From contig NZ_CP044065.1 of NCBI RefSeq assembly GCF_008693385.1, positions 2,232,001 through 2,296,000 of the forward strand: a DNA stretch of 64,000 nt. The letters run 5' to 3'. How positions within the stretch are numbered: position 1 is the first letter of the stretch; each line of letters begins with the position of its first letter. Below are positions 51,407 through 62,083 of this stretch, in pieces. The position numbers were made by a program, and so were the translations under genes. The DNA is from Cupriavidus pauculus (GTDB taxonomy: Bacteria > Pseudomonadota > Gammaproteobacteria > Burkholderiales > Burkholderiaceae). A model generated the notes under the pieces. That model was not told where the DNA came from and made no database searches. It saw only the letters and a program-made list of their open reading frames with translations.

Positions 51407-52249
51407 ATGAGCGCCGTCCTTCCTCTCCAGCGCAGTGCCGAGCCGCTATCGGCCCGCTTCAACGCCACGCCGAAGCAGAAGTTCTTCTTCGATCCGGTGC
51501 CGCCGCGCCCGACCGTCGAGGCCGAGCGCCGCCATCGGCAGGAGCGGCTCGCGGGCGCGTTCCGCCTGTTTGCGCGCCATGGATTCGACCTCGGCCTGGC
51601 CGGCCATATCACCGCGCGCGATCCCGAGCTGACCGACCACTTCTGGGTGAATCCGCTCGGTCTGCATTTCTCGCGCATTCGCGTATCGGACCTGCTGCTC
51701 GTCAATGCGCGCGGCGAAACGGTCATCGGCGACCGCCCCCTCAACAAGGCGGCGTTCGCGATCCATGCCGCGATCCACGAAGCGCATCCGCACGTGGTGG
51801 CCGCCGCCCATACGCATTCGACCTACGGCAAGGCCTGGTCCACGCTCGGTCGCAAGCTCGATCCGCTGACGCAGGATTCCTGCTCGTTCTTCGAGGACCA
51901 CGCGCTCTACGACGAGTTCCACGGCATGGTCGTCGACGACACCGAGGGCAACCGCATCGCGCGCGCGCTCGACAAGGGCAATGGCCAGACCTACAAGGGT
52001 GCGATCCTCAAGAACCACGGGATTCTCACCGCGGGGCCCACGGTCGAGGCCGCCGCATGGTGGTACATCGCGCTCGAGAACGTCGCGCATACGCAGTTGC
52101 TGGCCGAAGCCGCCGGCAAGCCGCAGCCGATCGACGAAGCGACCGCGCGCCATACGCACGGACAGGTCGGCGGCAACGAGGGGTCGTTGCACGCGTTCGA
52201 AAGCCTCTACGCGGGGCTGGTGGCCGCGGAGCCGGACCTGCTCGACTGA
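51407..52249 (+). CDS. Class II aldolase/adducin family protein
   Basis: A 280-residue member of the class II aldolase/adducin family. Seen: LAGHITARDPELTDHFWVNP, the zinc-binding AAAHTHSTYGKAW, ILKNHGILTAGPTVEAAAWW and a third His late in the domain. Members split or epimerise phosphorylated sugars or act on small hydroxy acids. Between ssuD and ssuA-like genes it might process the aldehyde released from a sulfonate; this is inferred. It starts 2 bp after the ssuD stop. Confidence 0.87.
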   Translation: MSAVLPLQRSAEPLSARFNATPKQKFFFDPVPPRPTVEAERRHRQERLAGAFRLFARHGFDLGLAGHITARDPELTDHFWVNPLGLHFSRIRVSDLLLVNARGETVIGDRPLNKAAFAIHAAIHEAHPHVVAAAHTHSTYGKAWSTLGRKLDPLTQDSCSFFEDHALYDEFHGMVVDDTEGNRIARALDKGNGQTYKGAILKNHGILTAGPTVEAAAWWYIALENVAHTQLLAEAAGKPQPIDEATARHTHGQVGGNEGSLHAFESLYAGLVAAEPDLLD

Positions 52250-52284
52250 GCCGATATCGACCATTCAAAACGGGGAGTGAAATC

Positions 52285-53292
52285 ATGAGCCAGAGCCATG
52301 CTACCAATGGCCGCCGACGCGTGCTGCGCGCGGCCGCCGCCACCGCCATTGCCGCGCCCGCGCTGATCCTCGGCCGCCAGGCGTGGTCCGCGCCGCGCAA
52401 GCTGACGTTCGCGTGGAACCAGAACTCGTTCTGCCTGACGCCGATCGTCGCGGCGCAGGAGCGCGGCTTCTTCGAGAAGAACGGCCTGCAGGTGGACCTC
52501 ATCAACTACAGCGGATCCACGGACCAGCTGCTGGAATCCATCGCCACGGGCAAGGCCGACGCGGCGGTCGGCATGATCCACCGCTGGCTCAAGCCGCTCG
52601 AAGCGGGCTTCGACGTCAAGATCATCGGCAGCTCGCACGGCGGCTGCGTGCGGCTGGTCGGCGCGAAGGCGGCCGGCGTGACGAACCTGCAGGCCCTCAA
52701 GGGCAAGACCGTCGGCGTGAGCGACCTCGCCGCGCCAGGCAAGCACTTCTTCACGATCCTGCTCGCCAAGAACGGGATCGATCCCGATCGCGACATCACG
52801 TGGCGCCAGTATCCGGCCGATCTGCTCGGCGTGGCCGTCGACAAGGGCGAGATCCAGGCGATCGCCGATGGCGACCCAAACCTGTACCTGCTCGAGAAGC
52901 GCACCAACGGCGCGTATGTCGAACTGGCGACCAACCTCACCGGCGAATACCAGCGCAAGGTGTGCTGCGTGATCGGCGCGCGCGGCGAACTCGTGCGCAA
53001 CGACCGCCCGGCCGCCGCGGCCCTCGCGCGCTCGATCGTGCAGGCCACCGATTTCGTGAACGAGAACCCGAACGAGGCCGCCAAGATCTTCGCGAAGTAC
53101 TCGCCGAAGATCGATCCGAACGATCTGCGCAAGCTGTACTCGACGCTGACCTATACGCATCACCCCACGGGCACCGACCTCCAGGAAGAGATCGCATTCT
53201 TCGCGCAGGACTTCCAGCGCATTGGCGTGCTGAAGAAGACCACCGATACCAAACGCCTGGCGCAGCATGTCTACGCCAACGTCCTTGGATAA
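52285..53292 (+). CDS. NMT1/THI5-like ABC substrate-binding protein (SsuA type)
   Basis: A 335-residue binding protein. The signal has a twin-arginine-like stretch (NGRRRVLRAAAATAIAAPAL). The mature domain shows LTPIVAAQERGFFEKNGLQVDL, ESIATGKADAAVGM and LKGKTVGVSDLAAPGKHFF. It is distinct from the binding protein at 45533 and lies directly upstream of the permease and ATPase genes, so it is the dedicated partner of this transporter. GGGGAG precedes the ATG. Confidence 0.92.
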   Translation: MSQSHATNGRRRVLRAAAATAIAAPALILGRQAWSAPRKLTFAWNQNSFCLTPIVAAQERGFFEKNGLQVDLINYSGSTDQLLESIATGKADAAVGMIHRWLKPLEAGFDVKIIGSSHGGCVRLVGAKAAGVTNLQALKGKTVGVSDLAAPGKHFFTILLAKNGIDPDRDITWRQYPADLLGVAVDKGEIQAIADGDPNLYLLEKRTNGAYVELATNLTGEYQRKVCCVIGARGELVRNDRPAAAALARSIVQATDFVNENPNEAAKIFAKYSPKIDPNDLRKLYSTLTYTHHPTGTDLQEEIAFFAQDFQRIGVLKKTTDTKRLAQHVYANVLG

Positions 53293-53310
53293 CGCCGAAG
53301 GAGTCGCACG

Positions 53311-54372
53311 ATGACGACAAGCCAACCGGCGGTGCCGACGCCGCTCGCGCAGCCGCTGCCCCGCGCGCGAGGCGGCATACGCGTCTGGAAGACGGGCCTG
53401 CTCGCGGCACTCGCGTGGGGCGCCTTCGGGCTGCTGACGTGGCAATGGCCGAATCATGTGGTCGGCTTCAGCGACTGGGCCTATACGAACGAGCTCGGCA
53501 TCGCCGCGCTGGCCGTGGCCGCGTTGATCGCACTGATCGCGTTCTTCGCGCCGTTGCGCGGCGGGGCGGGCAGCCACGCCGGCGCGCGCAGCGCACCGCA
53601 ACGCGCTGTTGCCGCGCTGCACCTCGCGGGCCCGTGGCTCGTTGCGGTTCCGGTGGTGCTGGCCGCATGGGAGATCCTGACCGCCAAGACCGCCACGCTG
53701 CCCACGCCGTTCTTCGCGCCGCCGCAGGCGCTCATCGAGGTCTATATCGACGACTGGAAGCGGCTCGGCGACAGCGTGGTCAATACGCTGCGGCTGCTGG
53801 CACTGGGCGTGGCCTGGGGCGGTGTGGCCGGCTTCCTGATCGGCGTGTCCATCGGCTGGTCGCGCCGCATCGGCTACTGGGTGCACCCCGTGCTGCGCGT
53901 GCTCGGTCCGCTGCCGTCCACCGCGCTGCTGCCGCTCACGTTCTACTTCTTTCCGTCGAGCTATTCGGCCGCCGTGTTCCTGATTGCCCTGGCGACCGCG
54001 TTTCCGGTGGCGGTGCTGACGTGGTCCGGCGTCGCGAGCGTCAACAAGAGCTACTACGACGTGGCGCGCACGCTCGGCGCTTCGGGGTGGTTCCTCGTGC
54101 TGCGCGTGGCCATTCCGGCCGCGCTGCCGCAGGTCTTCGTCGGCCTGTTCATGGGACTCGGCGCCTCGTTCTCGGTGCTCGTCACCGCGGAGATGATGGG
54201 TGTGAAGTCCGGCCTCGGCTGGTATCTGACGTGGGCGCAGGGCTGGGCCTCGTACGTCAACATGTATGCGGCGCTGATCGTGATGGCGCTGCTGTTCTCG
54301 GGTGTGATCACATTGCTGTTCGTCGTGCGCGACCGCGCGCTGTCGTGGCAGAAAGGCACGGTCAAATGGTAG
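53311..54372 (+). CDS. ssuC: ABC transporter permease (SsuC/TauC type)
   Basis: A 353-residue inner-membrane permease. The C-terminal 250 residues form the usual BPD domain with the EAA loop (ARTLGASGWFLVLRVAIPAALPQ in part). The first 100 residues add two membrane segments (about 28-45 and 62-80) not found in standard SsuC of about 260 residues. It forms the channel with the ATPase at 54366; the two frames overlap by 7 bp. Confidence 0.92.
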   Translation: MTTSQPAVPTPLAQPLPRARGGIRVWKTGLLAALAWGAFGLLTWQWPNHVVGFSDWAYTNELGIAALAVAALIALIAFFAPLRGGAGSHAGARSAPQRAVAALHLAGPWLVAVPVVLAAWEILTAKTATLPTPFFAPPQALIEVYIDDWKRLGDSVVNTLRLLALGVAWGGVAGFLIGVSIGWSRRIGYWVHPVLRVLGPLPSTALLPLTFYFFPSSYSAAVFLIALATAFPVAVLTWSGVASVNKSYYDVARTLGASGWFLVLRVAIPAALPQVFVGLFMGLGASFSVLVTAEMMGVKSGLGWYLTWAQGWASYVNMYAALIVMALLFSGVITLLFVVRDRALSWQKGTVKW

Positions 54373-55151
54373 CCATCGCGGAACGCGCGGAGAACGCTGG
54401 TGCGCATATCGACATCCGTCACGTCAGCCACGCGTTCGGCGACGGCGCGGCGCGCCTGCCCGTGCTGGAGGGCGTGAATTTGTCGGTCGCCCCCGGCGAA
54501 TTCGTCGCGCTGCTCGGCCCGAGCGGCTGCGGCAAGTCGACGCTGCTGCGGCTCGTCGCGGGACTCGAAACGCCGGCCGACGGCGAGATCCTGCAGGACG
54601 GCACGCCGATCACCGCGCCCGATCCGTCGCGCATCGTCGTGTTCCAGGATCCGACGCTCTACCCATGGCGCCGCGTGTGGGACAACGTCGCGCTCGGCCT
54701 GCAGGCGCGCGGCATCGTCAAGCAGCAGCGGCATCGCGTCGATGCGGCGCTCAAGCGCGTGGGGCTCGAGGCGTTCGATCGGGCCTTTCCGCATCAGCTG
54801 TCGGGCGGCATGGCGCAGCGCGTGGCACTGGCCCGTGCGCTCGTCAACGATCCGCGCCTGCTCGTGCTCGACGAACCGCTGGGCAAGCTGGACTCGCTGA
54901 CGCGCCTGGCGATGCAGAGCGAGCTCGTCGAACTGTGGCAGCGCTCGGGCTTCTCCGCGCTGCTCGTCACCCATGACGTCGAGGAGGCGCTGTTTCTCGC
55001 GCAGCGCGTCATCGTATTCAGCCAGCGGCCCGCGCGGATCACGGCCGAGCTGCACGTCGATCTGCCTTACCCGCGCCATCGCGGCGACCCGCGGCTGACC
55101 GAACTGCGCCACGAGGCACTGCGTCATCTGGGACTCGATGCCAGCTGGTAA
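54366..55151 (+). CDS. ssuB: ABC transporter ATP-binding protein (SsuB/TauB type)
   Basis: A 261-residue nucleotide-binding subunit. Walker A GPSGCGKST, Q-loop VFQDPTLYPWRRV, signature LSGGMAQR, Walker B LLVLDEPLGKLD and H-loop VTHDVEEAL. Family SsuB/TauB/NrtD. The ATG at 54366 overlaps the permease stop. It completes an importer with the binding protein at 52285 and probably also serves the one at 45533. Confidence 0.94.
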   Translation: MVAIAERAENAGAHIDIRHVSHAFGDGAARLPVLEGVNLSVAPGEFVALLGPSGCGKSTLLRLVAGLETPADGEILQDGTPITAPDPSRIVVFQDPTLYPWRRVWDNVALGLQARGIVKQQRHRVDAALKRVGLEAFDRAFPHQLSGGMAQRVALARALVNDPRLLVLDEPLGKLDSLTRLAMQSELVELWQRSGFSALLVTHDVEEALFLAQRVIVFSQRPARITAELHVDLPYPRHRGDPRLTELRHEALRHLGLDASW

Positions 55152-55250
55152 TACGTTGCACAAGCCGCGGCATTCGCGGGCCCTGCATCCAGCACGGCCG
55201 GTACGCGCGGCGCAGCCCGGGTACCGGCCGTCATCGTCCGGCGGGACGCG

Positions 55251-56414
55251 ATGACCGCGCCGCCGCAATACTGGCTCAACGCCCTGCTGACGGGCATCGA
55301 ACACGCGCAACTGTGGCTGCTGCGCGTGTGGCATGCGCTCGGCCTGACGGCTGACAGCCACGGCCAGCCCGCATGGCCATGGGCGCATCGCATCGTCGGC
55401 GAGACACTGCTGATCGACCTCGGCCTTGCACGGCAACTGCTGTGGTGCGCGGCCGCGATCGTCATCGCCCTGCTGGCGTTGCTGCTGGCCATTGCGTGGA
55501 AGCGCCGCCGCCTGCCCGTGCTCGCCGTGGGCGCGCTGGCACTGGCGCTGGCGCCGTGGCCCGCCGCGTCGCTGGTGCTCGGCCCCGCCGTCCCCACGAG
55601 CTTCCATGCCAGTCCCACGCATTTCTCTCTGGACGCCATCGCCCGTGGCGAGCGGCTCTACGCCGCGCACTGCGTCGCGTGCCATGGCGCGGACGGCCGC
55701 GGCGAAGGGCCGCTCGCCGCCACGCTGTCGCGCTGGCCGCCGACGATCGTGAGTCCGCTGCTGGGCCGCCGTCTCGACGGCGAGATGTTCTGGCATGTGC
55801 TCGACGGCATGCGCGATGCGCGCGGCGCCATCACCATGCCGGCCTTCGCGGGCGAACTCGGCGACGACGATGCATGGGCCGTGCTCGACTATATGCGCGT
55901 GCTGTCGGCACGCACGGGGGCTGCGGTGTTCGGCAGCTGGCCCGTGCCGTTGCGGCTGCCTGGCCTCGATGTGCAATGCGGTGGCGATCCGCCGCAACCT
56001 CTCGCGGCATGGCGCGGCACGCAGCGCGTGCGCGTGGTGCTGACCGATGGCCGCCCGGAATCGCTGCCGCTGGAAGATCCGCGCTTCCAGACCCTCGTCG
56101 TCACACGCGACGCGCGGCCATTGCGCGATGTGCCGCAATTTCGCGCGGCCTGTACCGCGGTGTCTCCGGCGGCATGGCAGGTATTCGCGCAGATCGCCGG
56201 CCTCGACGATGCGGCCCTCGCGCGCGCCAGTGGCACGACGTTGCTCGCCGATCGCCAGGGATGGCTGCGCGCGCGTGGCGCGCCCGGCGGCGATGCCGAG
56301 CTGCTCTGCAAGGTCGGCGATGTACCCGCTAATGCCAGACAGGATCTGACAGCACTGGTCCTCGCGATGGACGCCGAGCCCGTGCGATTCGTCAAGGGCG
56401 GCTTCGTGCACTGA
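55251..56414 (+). CDS. Membrane-anchored cytochrome c
   Basis: A 387-residue protein. Two to three hydrophobic segments (about 15-28, 62-82, 88-110) precede a periplasmic cytochrome c domain with the haem motif CVACH (141-145) and a methionine ligand, probably in TMPAFAGEL. The last 150 residues have no recognised domain; they hold a Cys pair (VQCGGD; RAACTAV). It follows ssuB by 99 bp and could pass electrons from periplasmic sulfur oxidation, although no sulfite dehydrogenase is nearby. Role inferred only from context. Confidence 0.82.
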   Translation: MTAPPQYWLNALLTGIEHAQLWLLRVWHALGLTADSHGQPAWPWAHRIVGETLLIDLGLARQLLWCAAAIVIALLALLLAIAWKRRRLPVLAVGALALALAPWPAASLVLGPAVPTSFHASPTHFSLDAIARGERLYAAHCVACHGADGRGEGPLAATLSRWPPTIVSPLLGRRLDGEMFWHVLDGMRDARGAITMPAFAGELGDDDAWAVLDYMRVLSARTGAAVFGSWPVPLRLPGLDVQCGGDPPQPLAAWRGTQRVRVVLTDGRPESLPLEDPRFQTLVVTRDARPLRDVPQFRAACTAVSPAAWQVFAQIAGLDDAALARASGTTLLADRQGWLRARGAPGGDAELLCKVGDVPANARQDLTALVLAMDAEPVRFVKGGFVH

Positions 56415-56440
56415 GCCAGCCGCACGCCAACACAAACGAG

Positions 56441-56466
56441 ATAAGCAAGCGCCAAATTCTTCGTTC
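56441..56466 (+). promoter_or_regulatory. Sulfur-regulon motif, copy 3 (ATAAGCA-N12-TTCGTTC)
   Basis: Lies 57 bp upstream of the Dpp-type binding-protein gene at 56524. It ties the peptide transporter to the same regulation as the sulfonate genes. Confidence 0.6.
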
Positions 56467-56523
56467 GCGCGCGCGCGGCGCACACCTACCATCGATGGCT
56501 GCCTTCGACTCCTCTCACCCATC

Positions 56524-58140
56524 ATGGATCGCCGCGATTTTCTAGCCAGTACCGCCCTGCTCTCCCTTGGCCTGCCGTTCTCGGCCGAAGCGTTCGCGCA
56601 AGCCGCGACATCCAGCGTCAAGCCCGTTCGCGGCGGCACGCTCAACGTCGCGGTATCGCCCGAGCCCACGCTGCTCACGTCGGCGTTCATCACGACGATG
56701 AACATCGGCCAGGTCTCGAGCAAGGTACTCGAAGGCCTCGTTGCGTACGACCTGAACCTGCAGCCGGTGCCCGCACTGGCCACGTCGTGGGAGACCTCGG
56801 CCGATGGCCTCACCACCACGTTCCATCTGCGCAAGGGCGTCAAATGGCACGACGGCAAGGATTTCACCGCCGCGGACGTTCGCTACACGCTGCTGGAAGT
56901 CTGGAAGACGCTGCATCCGTTCGGCCGCGCGGCCTTTGCCAACGTGACCGCCGTGGACACGCCCGATCCGCATACGGTCATCATCCGGCTGTCGTCGCCG
57001 GCGCCCTACCTGATCAACTACATCAACACGTATGGTGCGCAGGTCCTGCCGAAGCATCTGTACGAAGGCAAGGACGTGCTCAGCAATCCGGTCAACAATG
57101 CGCCGGTCGGCACGGGCCCGTTCGTGTTCAGGGAGTGGGTCAAGGGCAGCCATGTGAGGCTCGAGCGCAATCCGAACTACTGGCAGAAGGACCAGCCTTA
57201 CCTCGACGGCGTCGTGTTCAAGTTCATCCCCGATGCGGCCGCGCGCACGGTGGCACTCGAAGCGGGCGAGCTCGATGTCGCGCTCGGCTCGAGCATTCCG
57301 CTGTCGAATCTCACACGCTTTCAGGACAAGCAGCGCTATCGCATCAATCTCGACGATGGCCGCTACCTCGCCACGATCTTCCTCACGCAGTTCAACGTGC
57401 GCAAGCCTTACTTCGCGGACAAGCGCGTACGGCAGGCGTTCGCCCACGCGATCGACCGCAACGCGCTGCTCAAGGTGGTGTTCCTCGGCTATGGCAAGCC
57501 CGCGACCGGGCCGGTGCCGTCGTCGGTGGTCAACTACTACTCGCCTGAGACCAGACAATATCCGTTCGACGTGAACAAGGCCAAGGCGCTGCTCGACGAA
57601 GCCGGGCTCAAGCCCGGCGCCGATGGCAAGCGCCTGCGCATCACGCTCGACTACGACGGCGGTGGCGGCGTCACCGCGAGCCGCCCCGCCGAGTTCATCA
57701 AGCAATCGCTGGCGCGCGTGGGGGTCGACGTCGAGTTGCGCGCCGGCGATACGGCGACCTATCTGCGCCGCGTGTTCACCGATCAGGATTACGACCTGAT
57801 GATCTCGAGCCTCCATCGCCTGCCCGATCCCACGCTCGGCGTGCAGCGGCTGTTCTGGACCCGGAACATCATCAAGGGCGCGCCGTGGACCAATGGGTCC
57901 GGCTATTCGAACCCCGAGCTCGATCGCGTGATGGAAGCCGCGGGCCGCGAAGCGGACGTCGCCAGGCGCAAGGCGCTGATCAAGACATGGCAGCAAATCG
58001 TCCAGGACGACGTGCCGGTGCTGGATCTCGTCGAGCAGACGTGGGTCACGGTGTCGAGCGCGCGTTTCCACAAGACCACGCCGCAGGGCGATGGCCTGTT
58101 CGCGTCGTACGCGGACGCCTGGCTCGCGCCGAAGGCCTGA
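56524..58140 (+). CDS. Peptide-type ABC substrate-binding protein (DppA/OppA family 5)
   Basis: A 538-residue family 5 solute-binding protein. The N terminus has a twin-arginine motif (MDRRDFLASTALLSLGLPF), and the mature protein shows the family blocks GGTLNVAVSPEP, LVAYDLNLQPVPALATSWE, TFHLRKGVKWHDGKDFTAAD and NAPVGTGPFVFREWVKGS. First gene of a complete five-gene importer. The shared upstream motif suggests a sulfur-containing cargo such as glutathione or a Cys/Met peptide; this is inferred. Confidence 0.94.
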   Translation: MDRRDFLASTALLSLGLPFSAEAFAQAATSSVKPVRGGTLNVAVSPEPTLLTSAFITTMNIGQVSSKVLEGLVAYDLNLQPVPALATSWETSADGLTTTFHLRKGVKWHDGKDFTAADVRYTLLEVWKTLHPFGRAAFANVTAVDTPDPHTVIIRLSSPAPYLINYINTYGAQVLPKHLYEGKDVLSNPVNNAPVGTGPFVFREWVKGSHVRLERNPNYWQKDQPYLDGVVFKFIPDAAARTVALEAGELDVALGSSIPLSNLTRFQDKQRYRINLDDGRYLATIFLTQFNVRKPYFADKRVRQAFAHAIDRNALLKVVFLGYGKPATGPVPSSVVNYYSPETRQYPFDVNKAKALLDEAGLKPGADGKRLRITLDYDGGGGVTASRPAEFIKQSLARVGVDVELRAGDTATYLRRVFTDQDYDLMISSLHRLPDPTLGVQRLFWTRNIIKGAPWTNGSGYSNPELDRVMEAAGREADVARRKALIKTWQQIVQDDVPVLDLVEQTWVTVSSARFHKTTPQGDGLFASYADAWLAPKA

Positions 58141-58144
58141 CGCC

Positions 58145-59143
58145 ATGCGACCGCGCGTGCTCGTCTTCCTGCGCCGGCGGTTGCTGCAGGTGGTGCCGGT
58201 CGTCATCGGCATCGCGCTGCTCAACTTCCTCATCCTGCAGCTTGCGCCTGGCGATGTCGTGGACGTGCTCGCGGGCGAGGCCGGCGCGGCAACGCCCGAG
58301 ACCATGGCGCAACTGCGCGCGAGCTTCGGCCTGGACCAGCCGGTCTGGCTACAGCTCTTGCACTACCTCGGCAACGTGGCGACGCTCGATCTCGGCTTCT
58401 CGTACCGGCAGAACCTGCCCGTATTCGACCTGATCCTGCAGCGGCTGCCCGCCACGCTGCTGCTGATGGCGCTGGCGATGACGCTGGCCCTCGCGCTCGG
58501 CATCGCCTTCGGCGTGATCAGCGCGGTATGGGTCCATCGCTGGCCCGACCGGCTGATCTCGATGACCGCGCTCGTCGCCTATGCGATGCCGACGTTCTGG
58601 CTCGGCCTGATGGCCATCGTGCTGTTCTCCGCGCGGCTCGGCTGGCTGCCGTCTGGCGGCATGGCCGATGTCGGCGCGAACCATCGCGGCGTCGCCTACG
58701 TGCTCGATGTGGCGCGCCACGCGATCATGCCCACCTGCACGCTCGCGACGTTCTACCTCGCGGTCTACGCGCGGCTCGTGCGCACCGCCATGCTCGAGCT
58801 CGACGGCGCGGACTTCGTGCGCACGGCACGGGCCAAAGGCGCGGGCGAAGTGCGCGTGACGCTGGCTCATGCGTTGCGCAACGCGCTGCTGCCGCTCGTG
58901 ACGATGGCGGGCTATCAGGTCGGTTCGCTGCTGAGCGGCGCGGTGCTCGTCGAGTCGGTCTTCAGCTGGCCCGGCCTCGGCCGGCTGGCCTTCGAATCCG
59001 TGCTCGCGCGCGACTTCAACCTGTTGCTCGGCATTCTGCTGCTGAGCTCGCTGCTCGTGACCGTCGTCAATATTCTGGTGGACCTGCTTTACGCGGCGAT
59101 CGACCCGCGCGTGTCGATCGCCCATGCCGGAGGCCGTGCATGA
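58145..59143 (+). CDS. Peptide ABC transporter permease (DppB type)
   Basis: A 332-residue permease with six segments. Seen: the DppB N terminus (FLRRRLLQVVPVVIGIALLN, LAPGDVVDVLAGE) and the EAA-like loop RTARAKGAGEVRVTLAHALRN in part. ATG at 58145, 4 bp after the binding-protein stop; the open frame upstream of it is not used. Overlaps the next permease gene by 4 bp. Confidence 0.94.
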   Translation: MRPRVLVFLRRRLLQVVPVVIGIALLNFLILQLAPGDVVDVLAGEAGAATPETMAQLRASFGLDQPVWLQLLHYLGNVATLDLGFSYRQNLPVFDLILQRLPATLLLMALAMTLALALGIAFGVISAVWVHRWPDRLISMTALVAYAMPTFWLGLMAIVLFSARLGWLPSGGMADVGANHRGVAYVLDVARHAIMPTCTLATFYLAVYARLVRTAMLELDGADFVRTARAKGAGEVRVTLAHALRNALLPLVTMAGYQVGSLLSGAVLVESVFSWPGLGRLAFESVLARDFNLLLGILLLSSLLVTVVNILVDLLYAAIDPRVSIAHAGGRA

Positions 59144-60024
59144 GTACCGTTGCGCATCCGTTACCCACCCGCCGCCGCGGGCTGCCGGGCCTGCGCTTCG
59201 CGCGGCGGCATCCCACGCTGTCCGTCGGCGTGCTGCTGCTCGCGGCCATCGTGCTGCTTGCCGCGTTCGGCCCGCTGATCTTTCCGGGCGACCCCTGGGA
59301 GATGGCCGGATCGCCGATGCTCTGGCCCGGCGACGATCCCGCGCATCCGCTCGGTACCGACTTCATGGGCCGCGACCTGGCCACGGGGCTTGCGTCGGGC
59401 GCGCGCGTCTCGCTGCTGATCGGGCTCGTGAGCACCGCGCTGTCCGCCACGCTCGGCATTGCCGTCGGCGCGATCGGCGGGTACTTCCGCGGGCCTGTCG
59501 ATACCGCGCTGATGCGGCTGACCGAACTGTTCCAGACGGTGCCCAAGTTCGTACTGGCCGTGGTGCTCGTCGCGATCTTCAAACCCTCGGTCACGACCGT
59601 GGTGCTCGCGATCGGCGTGGTCTCGTGGCCATCCACGGCGCGGCTCGTGCGCGCGGAGTTCCTGTCGCTGCGCGAGCGCGAGTTCGTGCTGGCGGCGGAG
59701 ACGATCGGCATGAGCCACGCGCGCATCATCGTCACGCAGATCCTGCCCAATGCGTTGCCGCCCGTGATCGCGATGGCCACGCTGACCGTCGCCACCGCGA
59801 TCCAGACCGAGGCCTCGCTGTCGTTCCTCGGTCTTGGGGATCCGAACGTCATGAGCTGGGGCACGATCATCGGCAGCGGGCGCGAACAGGTGGCCGACGC
59901 GTGGTACATCTGCGCGCTGCCGGGGCTTGCGATCGTGCTGACCGTGCTCGCGTTCAACCTCGTTGGCGAAGGGCTCAACGACGCGCTCAATCCGCATCTT
60001 CGGCAACGTTCTTCGGCAACGTAA
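59140..60024 (+). CDS. Peptide ABC transporter permease (DppC type)
   Basis: A 294-residue permease, partner of the DppB-type protein. Seen: HPLGTDFMGRDLATGLASGA (typical DppC), TELFQTVPKFVLAVVLVAIF, the EAA loop AAETIGMSHARIIVTQILPN and ASLSFLGLGDPNVMSWGTII. Starts by ATGA overlap. The ATPase gene follows after 16 bp behind GGGAGGA. Confidence 0.94.
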   Translation: MSTVAHPLPTRRRGLPGLRFARRHPTLSVGVLLLAAIVLLAAFGPLIFPGDPWEMAGSPMLWPGDDPAHPLGTDFMGRDLATGLASGARVSLLIGLVSTALSATLGIAVGAIGGYFRGPVDTALMRLTELFQTVPKFVLAVVLVAIFKPSVTTVVLAIGVVSWPSTARLVRAEFLSLREREFVLAAETIGMSHARIIVTQILPNALPPVIAMATLTVATAIQTEASLSFLGLGDPNVMSWGTIIGSGREQVADAWYICALPGLAIVLTVLAFNLVGEGLNDALNPHLRQRSSAT

Positions 60025-60040
60025 TGGGTAAGCGGGAGGA

Positions 60041-61119
60041 ATGACCATGCCATTGCTCGACGTGCGCGGCCTGCGCACCACCTTCGATACCGCTACTGGC
60101 ACCGTCACCGCCGTGCGCGACGTCTCGCTGACCATCGAGCGCGGCGAGACGCTCGCGCTCGTCGGCGAAAGCGGCTCGGGAAAATCGGTGACGGCCTGCT
60201 CGCTGCTGCGGCTGCTGCCGCGCCGTGGCGCGCGCGTGAGCGCGGGCGAGGCGTGGTTCGACGGCATCGATCTGCTTGCGCTCGACGATGCCGGCATGCG
60301 CGCGGTCCGTGGCGACCGGATTGCCATGATCTTTCAGGAGCCGATGTCCGCGCTCAATCCGGTCATGCGCATCGGCGACCAGATCGTCGAGGCCATTCGG
60401 CTGCATCGCCGGGTGAGCCATGCCGCGGCCGAGGCGCGCGCGATCGCGCTGCTCGAGCAGGTGCGCATGCCGTCGCCGCGCGAGCGCGCGCGGGACTTTC
60501 CGCATCAGCTGTCGGGCGGCATGCGCCAGCGCGCGATGATCGCCATCGCGCTGGCGGGCGAGCCCGATCTGCTGATTGCCGATGAACCGACCACCGCGCT
60601 CGACGTGACCACGCAGGCGCAGATCCTCGCGTTGCTCAAGCGGCTGCAGCGCGAGACGGGCATGGCGCTGCTGCTGATCACGCACGATCTCGGCGTGGTC
60701 GCGGAGACGGCCGATCGGGCCGCCGTCATGTATGCGGGACGCATCGTGGAACAGGGCCGCGTGGACGCCCTGCTCGCCCGCCCCGCGCATCCGTACACGG
60801 CGGGGCTGCTCGCCTCGCAGGCCATCGATGCGCTGGCGCCCGGCAGCCGCCTGCCCGAGATTCCGGGCACCGTGCCGCCGTTGTCGGCCATGCCGCCGGG
60901 ATGCGCGTTCGCCCCGCGCTGCGCGCATGCGCGGCCGCAGTGCACGCAGGCGGCCCCGGCGCTTGTCGCGCATGGCGCGGGCCAGCTGGCCTGCCACGCG
61001 CCGCTCGTCTCGAGTCGCGACGCGGCGGAGCGACCCGCGCCGCACGGGGACGCATCGGGATGGCACCCGCCCGCGCCAGCCACCTTCGGCACGCCCCACG
61101 CACACGTGGAGGTCGCCGC

Positions 61120-61123
<4 letters not shown>
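60041..61123 (+). CDS. Peptide ABC transporter ATP-binding protein (DppD type)
   Basis: A 360-residue ATPase. Walker [27 protein letters not shown], signature LSGGMRQR, Walker [13 protein letters not shown], and the family's C-terminal Cys-rich block [15 protein letters not shown] Pro/His-rich tail of about 35 residues ends the protein. Overlaps the DppF-type gene by 4 bp. Confidence 0.94.
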
Positions 61124-62079
<956 letters not shown>

Positions 62080-62083
62080 CGCA

